From UBA1181 sp963619325 (GTDB lineage: Bacteria; Bacteroidota; Bacteroidia; Bacteroidales; Paludibacteraceae), in contig CAVEVQ010000003.1 in assembly GCA_963619325.1 (NCBI GenBank), positions 1 to 64,000 on the forward strand: a stretch of DNA of 64,000 nt, written 5' to 3'. Shown here in pieces: positions 34,151 to 43,576 of the stretch (positions are counted from its first letter, which is position 1; each line of letters opens with the position of its first letter). The position numbers were made by a program, and so were the translations under genes. The notes under the pieces were generated by a model. The model was not told where the DNA came from, made no database searches, and saw nothing but the letters and a program-made list of their open reading frames with translations.

Positions 34151-35386
34151 ATGTCTACATTATTCACACCTGGAAAAATCGGTCCGCTGACATTGCGCAA
34201 CCGAACCATTAGATCAGCAGCCTTCGAGGGCATGTGTCCGAACAACGCACCATCTGAGATGCTCTACAATTACCACGTCTCCGTCGCCCGTGGAGGTATC
34301 GGAATGACTACCTTAGCGTACGCATCCGTTGAACAGAGTGGACTGTCTTTTCCACACCAACTTTGGCTGAAGAAAGAGAATATAGAGGGACTACGCAAAA
34401 TCACAGATGCCATCCACAAGGAAGGAGCCGCAGTTAGTATTCAAATCGGACATTGTGGAAATATGTCTCACCGCGCCATCTGTGGATGTACCCCTATCTC
34501 AGCCTCAACAGGATTCAATCTTTACTCGCCTACATTTGTACGAGGCATGAGGAAAGACGAAATCGAGCATGTCGCAAAATCATTCGGTGAGGGTGTAAAT
34601 CTGGCGCGCGAAGCTGGATTTGATGCCGTGGAATTACATGCTGGACATGGTTATCTGATCAGCCAGTTTCTTTCACCATCTACCAATCATCGCCATGACG
34701 AATATGGAGGGTCGTTAGAGAATCGTATGCGCTTTATGAAAATGTCAATGGATAGCGTGATGAGTGCCGCCAAAGACGATATGGCCATCTTGGTGAAAAT
34801 GAACATGCGCGACTGTTGCCGACACGGTATGGAAATAGACGAAAGCATTGAAGTGGCAAAGACTTTGGAACAATGCGGAGCTCATGCTTTGGTGTTGAGC
34901 AGTGGATTCGTGAGCAGTGCGCCAATGAATGTGATGCGTGGGGCTATGCCTCTCCGCACAATGTCCTATTACATGAAAGGACTCTTGATGCCTATCCTGG
35001 CGCGTATCGGAGGAAAGTTTATGGTGCCAAGCGTGCCATTCAAGGAAGCCTATTTCTTAGAGGACGCCCTGAAATTTCGCGCCGCAGTGAAAATGCCGTT
35101 GTGCTACATTGGAGGTTTGATTTCAAGAGATAAGATCGACGAGGTCTTGGATGATGGTTTTGAATTTGTAGCAATGGCACGCGCCGTTTTGAACGACCCT
35201 GAGTTCGTCAACAAAATGATGGCAGACGAACATTACCGCGTCAACTGCGACCATTCTAACTACTGCATTGGTCGAATGTATTCACGCGAGATGGCATGCT
35301 TGAAATGTGTGCAAAGAGAAGGGAAAGAGACAATTCCGCAAAGTTTATTGGATGAGATTGAAAAAAATCGGAAAAAAGGCTATTAG
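34151..35386 (+). CDS. NADH:flavin oxidoreductase (Old Yellow Enzyme family)
   Basis: 411-residue FMN TIM-barrel ene-reductase. FTPGKIGPLTLRNRTIRSA opens the barrel; the substrate-binding region is ELHAGHGYLISQFLSP (about 160), with NHRHDEYGGSLENRMRF after it. The C-terminus has clustered cysteines (CDHSNYCIGRM...CLKC, about 375-400) reminiscent of the 4Fe-4S site of 2-enoate reductase/BaiCD types, but the large C-terminal NAD/FAD domain of BaiCD is absent. Together with the preceding 5-alpha-reductase-like gene it could reduce enones of steroids, possibly as a 5-beta-reductase-like partner. Same strand and close spacing suggest co-transcription. Confidence 0.9.
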   Translation: MSTLFTPGKIGPLTLRNRTIRSAAFEGMCPNNAPSEMLYNYHVSVARGGIGMTTLAYASVEQSGLSFPHQLWLKKENIEGLRKITDAIHKEGAAVSIQIGHCGNMSHRAICGCTPISASTGFNLYSPTFVRGMRKDEIEHVAKSFGEGVNLAREAGFDAVELHAGHGYLISQFLSPSTNHRHDEYGGSLENRMRFMKMSMDSVMSAAKDDMAILVKMNMRDCCRHGMEIDESIEVAKTLEQCGAHALVLSSGFVSSAPMNVMRGAMPLRTMSYYMKGLLMPILARIGGKFMVPSVPFKEAYFLEDALKFRAAVKMPLCYIGGLISRDKIDEVLDDGFEFVAMARAVLNDPEFVNKMMADEHYRVNCDHSNYCIGRMYSREMACLKCVQREGKETIPQSLLDEIEKNRKKGY

Positions 35387-35390
35387 TAGT

Positions 35391-35430
35391 CTGAGTTGAG
35401 AATTTAGAACTGAGAGTTGAGATTAAAGAA
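35391..35430. repeat. Imperfect 20-bp tandem direct repeat
   Basis: CTGAGTTGAGAATTTAGAA is followed immediately by CTGAGAGTTGAGATTAAAGAA. The pair fills the gap between the Old Yellow Enzyme gene and menF, close to the menF start. It may be slipped-strand debris or a short regulatory element. Confidence 0.5.
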
Positions 35431-35444
35431 GAGTGAAGAGAGAA

Positions 35445-36509
35445 ATGGATGTGGAAGAAATCAAACTTTTGCAGAATTGTCTAACTGATGCTAAGAATTT
35501 CGCTGTCTTTCGTTTTCCTAATGAGAAAAATGCAAGAATAATAAAGGTGGAAAAAAGCATTATAGTACAGAAGATAGAAGATTTGCGAAAGTACCCTTCC
35601 TCATTTGTCTTTGCCCCATTTTCAACAAAGAATCAGCCAATAATCATCTTACAATCAGACAATGAGCAAGAAATAAAAATAGACAATGAGCAAGACTTTC
35701 CTAAACACAAAAAGTCTTGCTCAATTATGAAGAAGTCTGTTTCAGTCTCGTATGCCAATGATTTTCAGCATTTTCACGCAGGCGTAAAGCAACAATTTCA
35801 GAAATTAGTATTATCCAGAACCGAGGAGATATCAAAATCGCCCAATGCGATACAACTTTTTTTAGAAGCCTGCCATACCTATTCCAACGCGATGGTTTAT
35901 CTATTCAGTTCAGAAAAGACGGGGGTATGGTTGGGTGCGACGCCAGAGATACTTTTAGAGGGAAGAGATGGTAAAATGCACACCATCGCATTAGCAGGAA
36001 CGATGAAAAAAGACGAGAGTCGAGCTCTACCTTCTTGGAGCAAGAAAAATCAACAAGAACAAGCAATCGTTACGGAGTACTTGCGCCGACGCATACAAAA
36101 ATTTTGTAAGATAGAGACCGAGAATGGTCCTTATTCCTATGGAAATTCACAACTTTTACATCTGCGAACCGACCTCTATTTCAGCGTTTCCGCAGAAAAA
36201 ATATGTGATATCATAGAGGAATTGCATCCTACCCCTGCCGTCTGCGGCATACCCAAAGAGTCGGCCATTGATTTCATTCTCAACAATGAAAGTAAAACGA
36301 GGACCTATTATGCCGGATTTTTAGGGTGGTATGAACCCGAGAAAGAGACACGTCTCTATGTCAATCTTCGCTGTATGAGGTGGATAGACACACAAACCGT
36401 TCAGTTGATGGCAGGAGGTGGAATTCTACCTGAATCAACATTAGAGCAAGAATGGAGGGAAACAGAGGAGAAGATGGAAACCTTGCGAGGATTGGATTCG
36501 TTTGAGTAA
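35445..36509 (+). CDS. menF: Isochorismate synthase
   Basis: 354-residue chorismate-utilising enzyme that converts chorismate to isochorismate for menaquinone. Signatures: FQKLVLSRTEEI, FSSEKTGVWLGATPEILLEG, HTIALAGTMK, LHPTPAVCGIPKESA (catalytic and Mg2+ region) and a final LMAGGGILPEST. At about 350 residues it is shorter than E. coli MenF, as usual in Bacteroidota. I chose the ATG preceded by GAAGAGAGAA; a GTG four codons upstream is possible. menD follows after an unusually long 294-bp gap. Confidence 0.93.
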   Translation: MDVEEIKLLQNCLTDAKNFAVFRFPNEKNARIIKVEKSIIVQKIEDLRKYPSSFVFAPFSTKNQPIIILQSDNEQEIKIDNEQDFPKHKKSCSIMKKSVSVSYANDFQHFHAGVKQQFQKLVLSRTEEISKSPNAIQLFLEACHTYSNAMVYLFSSEKTGVWLGATPEILLEGRDGKMHTIALAGTMKKDESRALPSWSKKNQQEQAIVTEYLRRRIQKFCKIETENGPYSYGNSQLLHLRTDLYFSVSAEKICDIIEELHPTPAVCGIPKESAIDFILNNESKTRTYYAGFLGWYEPEKETRLYVNLRCMRWIDTQTVQLMAGGGILPESTLEQEWRETEEKMETLRGLDSFE

Positions 36510-36548
36510 AGAAAGCCTGAACATTTAATTTTTCAGGGAAACAAATAA

Positions 36549-36728
36549 TTGTTAACTTTGAGACGACGAGAGACTATTTCTAAAATATCAGACAACGATA
36601 TAAAACGTATTTTATCAAACAAGGGAGAACTGAAAATCTTTGAAAAAGATTACAAAGCATTTTCAGCAGGACTTTCAAACATAAAAGACAATAAAGAAAG
36701 ATTATTTTTGTGTTACGTTAATAAATGA
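36549..36728 (+). pseudogene. 59-codon open frame or gene remnant between menF and menD
   Basis: An open frame runs from directly after an in-frame TAA (36546-36548) to TGA at 36726. It has no ATG; the first codon is TTG. The translation is lysine-rich and protein-like (ISDNDIKRILSNKGELKIFE, then SNIKDNKERLFLCYVNK). TAACTTTG at 36553-36560 is a -7 promoter-like element, so the region may instead be a promoter and leader for menD. I do not recognise the peptide. Confidence 0.25.
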
Positions 36729-36803
36729 GAATTCCACAGCCTGGCTACCTCACATAAACGATATAGTTACCTCCTGGGAAAAACAATACAAACCATAGCC
36801 CTC

Positions 36804-38444
36804 ATGCTCTCAAACAAACCAAATATCCAACAACTACTTTCCTTGATGCTCGCCCACGACATCAAAGAAATAGTCATTTGCCCAGGGTCGCGAAATATGC
36901 CTTTGGCGCAATCGTTCGCAAGCCTCAACGAGTTCCATTGCCACCCCGTAACGGATGAACGTAGCGCAGGATTCGTCGCCATCGGATTAGCTGTCGCATT
37001 GGATACACCCGTCGCTGTGTGTGTTACCTCTGGCTCCGCTTTACTCAATCTTACATCCGCAGTTTCTGAAGCCTACTACCAACAAGTATCATTGCTCGTC
37101 ATCTCAGCCGACCGTCCCGAGGCGTGGATTGGTCAGTTGGACGGTCAGACACTACCTCAAGCCAATGTTTTTGGCAAACTCATTCGAAAGAGTGTCTCCC
37201 TTCCAGAACCTAAAGTCGACTCCGATCATTGGTATTGCAACAGACTCATCAATGAGGCTCTTTTAGAACTTCACCACCATGCAAAAGGGCCAGTTCACAT
37301 CAACGTTCCCATCTCTGAACCATTCTTCAATTGTTCCGCCTCTTCACTTCCCAACGAACGTGTAATCCGTAGAAACCAATCCTACACCGAACGTTGGAGA
37401 ACCTTCCAAAGACCTATTGTCATTATTGGTCAAATGACTTTCTCCGAGGCTCAAGCCATTAAAGAAAACCTCAAAAATATACAATGCCCTGTATTTTGTG
37501 AGTGTTTATCAAATGTTATAAATAAAGAATATATAGAAGAATTTGATATAATTCTAAATTATTTCATTCAAGATAATGAGGTTGCAAAAGAACTGCAACC
37601 TGACCTTGTTGTTTATATCGGAGGTCATATTGTATCGAAACGCTTCAAAAAATGGATACGTCAAGTGAGACCGGAAGTGTGGCGCGTAGACCCATTGGGG
37701 GAATGTTCTGATACCTTCCAAAACGTAACGAATATCATTGAATTACAAGCGATTGACTTTCTAAAATCACTCCATAAATGTAAAGAACACCTTTCTTACA
37801 AACAAGTCTGGACAAGTTATAACGAGAAAGCGAGAAATACATTAAATAGCATATCTCTACCATTCTCATCTCTTTACATCATTCAACTGCTAAGCAAGCA
37901 ACATTCTCATTTTCAGAATATTATATTAGCCAATAGTAGTACGATTCGGTATGCGCAACTATTTTTAAATGGAGAAGGTGAAATACAGAGCAAGATATTC
38001 TGCAACCGAGGTGTGAATGGCATTGATGGTTCAATGTCGGCCGCAGTCGGTATCGCCCTTGCACACCCAAAAGAGTTGACGCTACTGATTATCGGAGATC
38101 TTAGTTTCTTCTATGATATGAACGCATTGTGGAACACCAATCTTCCTGACAATCTGAGAATTGCGCTACTCAATAACAATGGAGGAGAAATTTTCAGGAA
38201 TCTACCGGGATTGACTGCAACTGCGGAAGCCCTTGAGTATGTCTTCGCTAAACATCACACATCCGCTAAAGGTTGGGTTGAAAGTATAGGCGCATCTTAC
38301 TATACATCAAACGATAAAGAGAGTGCAAATCAATGTATCATACAATTATGTACAGAACAAAAATGTACTGTTGCAGAATTCTTTACAAACGATGAAACAG
38401 AGGCTTACAATCTGATCTATCACAATGAAAACCTTTTAAAGTAA
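36804..38444 (+). CDS. menD: 2-succinyl-5-enolpyruvyl-6-hydroxy-3-cyclohexene-1-carboxylate synthase
   Basis: 546-residue ThDP-dependent enzyme joining isochorismate and 2-oxoglutarate in menaquinone synthesis. The N-terminal Pyr domain has the PGSRNMPLAQSF motif and CVTSGSALLNL; the C-terminal PP domain shows FCNRGVNGIDGSMSAAVG and the ThDP-Mg2+ segment GDLSFFYDMNALWN...NNNGGEIF. Length is typical. It precedes menB by 23 bp. The region before it is discussed under the 36549-36728 entry. Confidence 0.96.
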   Translation: MLSNKPNIQQLLSLMLAHDIKEIVICPGSRNMPLAQSFASLNEFHCHPVTDERSAGFVAIGLAVALDTPVAVCVTSGSALLNLTSAVSEAYYQQVSLLVISADRPEAWIGQLDGQTLPQANVFGKLIRKSVSLPEPKVDSDHWYCNRLINEALLELHHHAKGPVHINVPISEPFFNCSASSLPNERVIRRNQSYTERWRTFQRPIVIIGQMTFSEAQAIKENLKNIQCPVFCECLSNVINKEYIEEFDIILNYFIQDNEVAKELQPDLVVYIGGHIVSKRFKKWIRQVRPEVWRVDPLGECSDTFQNVTNIIELQAIDFLKSLHKCKEHLSYKQVWTSYNEKARNTLNSISLPFSSLYIIQLLSKQHSHFQNIILANSSTIRYAQLFLNGEGEIQSKIFCNRGVNGIDGSMSAAVGIALAHPKELTLLIIGDLSFFYDMNALWNTNLPDNLRIALLNNNGGEIFRNLPGLTATAEALEYVFAKHHTSAKGWVESIGASYYTSNDKESANQCIIQLCTEQKCTVAEFFTNDETEAYNLIYHNENLLK

Positions 38445-38467
38445 AAACGATCAATAATAAAATTATA

Positions 38468-39289
38468 ATGAACAGGAATTGGACTACTCTCAAGGAATAC
38501 AAAGAGATACTTTTTGATTTTTACAATGGCATTGCCCGTATCACCATCAATCGTGAACGTTACCGCAATGCCTTCACCCCCACGACTACCGCGGAGATGA
38601 GCGACGCAATGGCTATCTGCCGTGAGAACCCAGACATCAACGTAATCGTCTTTACAGGGGCAGGAAACAAGGCTTTCTGCAGTGGCGGTGATATGCACGT
38701 CAAAGGGAGAGGTGGCTACATAGACGACAACGGCTACCCTCGCCTTTCTGTTTTAGACGTTCAGAAGCAGATTCGAACGATTCCGAAACCTGTCATTGCA
38801 GCCGTCAACGGTTATGCAATCGGGGGCGGACACGTTCTGCATGTGGTTTGCGATCTCACTATCGCATCTGAAAATGCTATTTTCGGTCAGACTGGCCCCA
38901 AAGTGGGTAGTTTCGACGCAGGATTTGGCTCATCCTACTTGGCACGAATCGTTGGTCAGAAGAAAGCCCGTGAAATCTGGTTTCTTTGTCGCCAATACAA
39001 CGCACAAGAGGCTTTAGACATGGGGTTGGTCAACACAGTCGTTCCGTTAGACAAACTGGAGGACACCTATGTTGAATGGGCGGAAAAAATGATGGAATAT
39101 TCACCCCTCGCCGTCCGTATGATCAAAAGAGGACTCAACGCAGAGTTGGACGGACAGACTGGAATCCAAGAATTCGCAGGAGACATGACCATGCTTTACT
39201 ACTGCTTAGACGAAGCCCAAGAAGGAGGGAAAGCATTCTTGGAGAAACGCAAACCTAATTTTCAAAACTACCCAAAATTTCCAGGATGA
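38468..39289 (+). CDS. menB: 1,4-dihydroxy-2-naphthoyl-CoA synthase
   Basis: 273-residue crotonase-fold enzyme that cyclises O-succinylbenzoyl-CoA. Oxyanion-hole motifs FTGAGNKAFCSGGD (about 65) and NGYAIGGGHVL (about 117), and the MenB-type FGQTGPKVGSFDAGFGSSYL segment, are present. The C-terminal block is YCLDEAQEGGKAFLEKRKPN. Its ATGA stop/start overlap with menC indicates translational coupling. Confidence 0.97.
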   Translation: MNRNWTTLKEYKEILFDFYNGIARITINRERYRNAFTPTTTAEMSDAMAICRENPDINVIVFTGAGNKAFCSGGDMHVKGRGGYIDDNGYPRLSVLDVQKQIRTIPKPVIAAVNGYAIGGGHVLHVVCDLTIASENAIFGQTGPKVGSFDAGFGSSYLARIVGQKKAREIWFLCRQYNAQEALDMGLVNTVVPLDKLEDTYVEWAEKMMEYSPLAVRMIKRGLNAELDGQTGIQEFAGDMTMLYYCLDEAQEGGKAFLEKRKPNFQNYPKFPG

Positions 39290-40335
39290 CAAGAGATTTT
39301 TTTTTAAATGAGGGTATTCAATTAGAAGTTCACCCCTACACGCTGCAATTCAAACATCCAGCAGGTACTTCTCGTGGTGTCTACACAGAACATCGTATTT
39401 GGTTTATTACCATAACCGACAAAAGAATGGTTAGTTATGGTATGGGTGAAGTAGCCCCCCTTCCCAACCTAAGCCAAGAGTTAATCAATCATTCAGAAGA
39501 TGAGTTTGAACAGATTATCTGGAAATTCTGCAATGAGTTTAACGGAGAGATTCCGTACGACAAACTCCGCCCTTATCCGTCCATTCTTTTTGGATTAGAG
39601 ACTGCCATAAGGAATTTCGAAATGGGATTTGAAATGTGGGATTCTCCTTTTTTCTGGGGGAAAGAAGGAATCACCATCAACGGATTAGTTTGGATGGGGA
39701 CTTACGAGGAGATGAAAACACGATTTCAAGAAAAGATTGACGCAGGATTTCACTGCATCAAGATTAAAATCGGTGCTATTGACTTTGAGAAAGAATTTGA
39801 TCTGCTCTCCCTCATTCGCAAAGAATACCCAGCAGACAAAATTACACTAAGGGTGGACGCAAACGGAGGCTTCTCATCTGATGACGCACCCATGATATTG
39901 CAAAAACTCGCCACTTTAGACATTCATTCAATTGAACAACCCATCAAAGCCGGACAAGTAGACAAAATGACTGAACTCTGTCGCTCTTCCCCTATCCCTA
40001 TTGCCTTAGATGAAGAGTTAATCGGAGTAAACACTCTTGAAGAGAAAAAACAACTTTTGGAGACCATACGTCCTCAATACATCATTCTCAAACCTTCTCT
40101 ACATGGTGGCATCTACGGCTGCGAAGAATGGATCCATATCGCCCAATCGTTAGGCATCGGCTATTGGATAACATCCGCATTAGAGTCAAACATCGGATTG
40201 ATGGCTATTGCCCAATGGGCGGCCACACTCAATATCGACGTTCCTCAGGGATTAGGAACCGGCGGACTATACACCAACAATATTGACCGACCATTACAAG
40301 TGCAGGGTGAAAAACTTTGGTTAAAAGGATTTTAG
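39286..40335 (+). CDS. menC: O-succinylbenzoate synthase
   Basis: 349-residue enolase-superfamily enzyme that dehydrates SHCHC to O-succinylbenzoate. Catalytic KIKIG lysine (about 160), metal ligands in RVDANGGF, SIEQPI and ALDEELIG, and the second lysine in ILKPSLHGG (about 265). The start overlaps menB by 4 bp. menE, which often follows in this order, is absent: the next gene is convergent ppx. Confidence 0.94.
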   Translation: MTRDFFLNEGIQLEVHPYTLQFKHPAGTSRGVYTEHRIWFITITDKRMVSYGMGEVAPLPNLSQELINHSEDEFEQIIWKFCNEFNGEIPYDKLRPYPSILFGLETAIRNFEMGFEMWDSPFFWGKEGITINGLVWMGTYEEMKTRFQEKIDAGFHCIKIKIGAIDFEKEFDLLSLIRKEYPADKITLRVDANGGFSSDDAPMILQKLATLDIHSIEQPIKAGQVDKMTELCRSSPIPIALDEELIGVNTLEEKKQLLETIRPQYIILKPSLHGGIYGCEEWIHIAQSLGIGYWITSALESNIGLMAIAQWAATLNIDVPQGLGTGGLYTNNIDRPLQVQGEKLWLKGF

Positions 40336-40350
40336 CCTTTTTCTCTATGG

Positions 40351-40398
40351 AAAAAAAAGGAATGGTGTTAATCGCCGATTTCCAGCATTTAACACCAT
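40351..40398 (-). terminator. Intrinsic terminator of ppk-ppx
   Basis: ATGGTGTTAA (40362-40371) pairs with TTAACACCAT (40389-40398). On the minus strand the stem is followed by CC and eight T residues (A-run 40351-40358). It also lies 26 bp after menC and may stop that transcript as well. Confidence 0.75.
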
Positions 40399-40442
40399 CC
40401 CTTACTACCAACCAAAAATAGAAAACTATATATAGATTTAAT

Positions 40443-41363
40443 CTACTGCTTCTCCTCGTTCTGTTCCTTGCTGTCCTTGTATAACCCATCGATTATACTA
40501 TCTGCCAATGAGATATTAGGGACAAGAATTTTCTTACTATCCAACGATTCTGCAACAATCATAAAGAGTTCTGCCGCAGGAACAATCACATCCGCACGAT
40601 CTGATTTCAAATTAAACTTCTCCATTCTATCCTTTAGCGAAAGCGGTTTCAAATCACTATGTAGTTTGATAAGATTGGCAACTGGCAAAATATCCTTGTG
40701 CGGTCCTACCGTCTTATTATTATAGAGTTCGCACAATTTATTGATATTACCTCCAGAACCAATAATCGTTATGTCCTTATAATTTTTAGCATACTCTGCC
40801 ATATCACTCTTCAGACGTTCAATAGTCCCTTCATCAACAGCACCACACAACATACGCAATGTGCCAACATTATATGAGCAACTGCCAACCTTCTTACCAT
40901 AACTCATCATTGTAATCTCCGTACTTCCACCACCGACATCCATATACGCATAGTTTCCACTCATTACGTCTGCCGCCTCGATAGCATTATTATAGAGCAA
41001 CTGAGCCTCCTTTTGTCCACCAATTATTTCAAGCTCAATGCCCGTCTCCTTCTTAATCTTCTTTATGATCTTTTTGCCATTCTCAGCATCACGCATAGCC
41101 GACGTTGCATACGCACGATAAGTCTTTACCCGATAGAGTTTCATTAACTGTTTGAAACTCTTCATCATACACATCATCATTCGTTCTCGCTCTTTCGACA
41201 CCTTTCCTAAAGTAAACACATCTTTACCCAATCGCAAAGGTATGCGCAAAAACAAAACCTTACTGAACTCGTAGTTTCCTACAGAATCCTCATTCACATT
41301 CTTGATAAGTAAACGGGCTCCATTCGAACCTATATCTATCGCTGCAAAATTTTCGTTCTCCAT
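40443..41363 (-). CDS. ppx: Exopolyphosphatase (Ppx/GppA family)
   Basis: 306-residue ASKHA-fold phosphatase that removes terminal phosphate from polyphosphate or pppGpp. N-terminal phosphate motif AAIDIGSNGARLLI, second motif YMDVGGGSTEITM (about 135), third TIIGSGGNINKL. At 306 residues it is the short, single-module form lacking the HD-like C-terminal domain of E. coli Ppx. It begins one base after the ppk stop codon, so ppk and ppx are translationally coupled. The ATG at MENENF fits better than the start eight codons upstream. Confidence 0.93.
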   Translation of the reverse strand: MENENFAAIDIGSNGARLLIKNVNEDSVGNYEFSKVLFLRIPLRLGKDVFTLGKVSKERERMMMCMMKSFKQLMKLYRVKTYRAYATSAMRDAENGKKIIKKIKKETGIELEIIGGQKEAQLLYNNAIEAADVMSGNYAYMDVGGGSTEITMMSYGKKVGSCSYNVGTLRMLCGAVDEGTIERLKSDMAEYAKNYKDITIIGSGGNINKLCELYNNKTVGPHKDILPVANLIKLHSDLKPLSLKDRMEKFNLKSDRADVIVPAAELFMIVAESLDSKKILVPNISLADSIIDGLYKDSKEQNEEKQ

Positions 41364-41364
41364 A

Positions 41365-43419
41365 TTATTTAACTTTTTTATCTTCAATTACTTGTGATTC
41401 TCTAAGATAATCCTGGTATAATTGCTCTTGAGATCTGAATTTTTCACCCTCCTGCAACTTATCTCCTCCACATCCATCTAAGAGTCGTGCATTTGTCGTA
41501 TCTTTTAATCCATACTCCACCGTACGAAGCAAATCCTGCTGCATGTCTTTGTCGTACACTGGTGTCAGAACCTCTATACGACTTACAAAATTACGAGGCA
41601 TCCAATCGGCACTACCCATATAGAACTTAGGGTCTCCGCCATTTGCAAATATCAAAATTCTTGAATGTTCTAAAAATCTATCAATAATACCTACCGCATG
41701 AATGTTCTCGCTAACACCTTGTAATCCGGGAACGATTGAACAATTTCCTCGCAACACAATGTCTACCTTAACTCCTGCCTGCGATGCCTCATATAGTTTC
41801 TCAACCACATCCTCATCAGTTATATGATTGATTTTCATCTTAATCCAAGATTCTCTGCCTGCTTTTACATTCTTGATTTCATCTGAAATCATGCGAACAA
41901 TCTTCGATTTCATCTCATTAGGCGACACCAACAAATCCTTGAAGTGAACTGGTTTGAATGGTTTTTCAATGAACTCAAATACTCGCTCAACATCACGCGT
42001 AATGGTTGGTCTTGCTGTCATCAACATATAGTCTGTATAGACTTTTGCATTCCCTTCATGAAAATTTCCAGAACCTACACATGCAATATCTCCACCTTTC
42101 GACTTGATATACACCAACTTAGAGTGAACTTTCAAACCTTCTACACCAAAAATGACGTCAATGCCAGCCTCCTGCAACCGCTTGCTCCACTTAATGTTAC
42201 TTTCTTCATCAAACCGTGCCATCAACTCAATGACCACAGAAACTTTCTTGCCATTTCGTGCCGCACAAATAAGCGTCTTCACCACCTTCGAATCTTTTGC
42301 CAACCGATAGAGTGTAGCCTTTATCTCTTTTACATCCGGACTAATAGCTGCCTCTCGAAGAACTCTGATAAAACTATTAAATGAGTGATAAGGGACATGA
42401 ATAAATCGATCTTTCTTACGTATCGTACTCAAAATGCTGTCGTCTGTCTCCAACTCTGGCCTCAGAATAGGAGTCCAGTTAGGATACTTCAACTCCTTCT
42501 TTCCACAGTCTGGAAATGACATCAAATCCTTATGATTCTGATATCGTCCGCCATTGATAATTGTATCCAACTGATCAACATTCAAATGATGCATCACCTT
42601 CTTCAGCAGGTCTTTCGGCATCTTGTTGTCATAAATAACACGGATTGGCTCACCGCTTTTACGACTCCTCACTCCTTTTGCCACCTTTTGAAGAACACCT
42701 GCATCCAAATCATTATCTAACTCCATCTCTGCATCCTTCGTCACCTTGAATGAATAGGCGTCGTATGTGCAGGTACCCTCTCCTGCAAAAATTAACGGCA
42801 AACAAAAACGAATGACATCGTCAAGATACATAATGTTATTGAAGTTCTCACTTGACGGAATTACAATAAATCGACCAGCTTCTTTATCTGGAATTTTAAT
42901 CAACGCAAAATTGATTTTAGGCTTCGCCTCTCCATCAACCCATTTGTTTTGTTTGATTGCAAGGTAGATTCCATCTTCACTTATATCTTTCAGTTGAGAA
43001 AGCCATATAGGATTCGTCAAACCATTCAAACGATCTATATAAAGATTCTTAATAAAAGACTTCTGCTCATCGTTCAACTCATCCTCCAACAAAATACGAA
43101 CGCCTTGCTTCTTCAAATCCGAAAAGGCATCATTTGTGGCTTCTTCATATTCCTTTGCGTATGCCACATTCAGACGATTTATCTCCTTGACGGTTTTCTC
43201 AGCTTCCTTCCGTTCACTCTTCAACATCTTATCTTTCGATGCCGCTACCCTGTTTAGGGATGCCATTCGCACACGGAAAAACTCATCCAAGTTGTTTGAG
43301 TAAATGCCTAAAAACGATAGACGCTCCAATGCTGGGATATCTTTCTTCTCAGCTTCCTGCAAAATTCGATGGTTGAAGAACATCCAACTCAAATCGCGCT
43401 CCACATAAACTTTCTTCAT
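41365..43419 (-). CDS. ppk: Polyphosphate kinase 1
   Basis: 684-residue PPK1 that makes polyphosphate from ATP. Four-domain order visible: N domain (DLSWMFFNHRILQEA), head domain, and two PLD-like catalytic domains. Catalytic histidines lie in the segment EGLKVHSKLVYI (about 428) and in FLEHSRILIF (about 590). ATP-binding arginines fall in the ATLYRLAKDS region. It is first of the ppk-ppx operon. Confidence 0.96.
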   Translation of the reverse strand: MKKVYVERDLSWMFFNHRILQEAEKKDIPALERLSFLGIYSNNLDEFFRVRMASLNRVAASKDKMLKSERKEAEKTVKEINRLNVAYAKEYEEATNDAFSDLKKQGVRILLEDELNDEQKSFIKNLYIDRLNGLTNPIWLSQLKDISEDGIYLAIKQNKWVDGEAKPKINFALIKIPDKEAGRFIVIPSSENFNNIMYLDDVIRFCLPLIFAGEGTCTYDAYSFKVTKDAEMELDNDLDAGVLQKVAKGVRSRKSGEPIRVIYDNKMPKDLLKKVMHHLNVDQLDTIINGGRYQNHKDLMSFPDCGKKELKYPNWTPILRPELETDDSILSTIRKKDRFIHVPYHSFNSFIRVLREAAISPDVKEIKATLYRLAKDSKVVKTLICAARNGKKVSVVIELMARFDEESNIKWSKRLQEAGIDVIFGVEGLKVHSKLVYIKSKGGDIACVGSGNFHEGNAKVYTDYMLMTARPTITRDVERVFEFIEKPFKPVHFKDLLVSPNEMKSKIVRMISDEIKNVKAGRESWIKMKINHITDEDVVEKLYEASQAGVKVDIVLRGNCSIVPGLQGVSENIHAVGIIDRFLEHSRILIFANGGDPKFYMGSADWMPRNFVSRIEVLTPVYDKDMQQDLLRTVEYGLKDTTNARLLDGCGGDKLQEGEKFRSQEQLYQDYLRESQVIEDKKVK

Positions 43420-43576
43420 GTTACAATCTTTTTAGAAACCAATCTTTCTTGCACACAAAGAAACAACCCAATTTGGGCGAAATTTTGTAGATTTAAAAAA
43501 TTCAGCATTTCTCACTGAACTTCTGTGCTGTGAACCGCATTTTAATTTTTTCCTAATCCTATTGAAGAACCATAAA

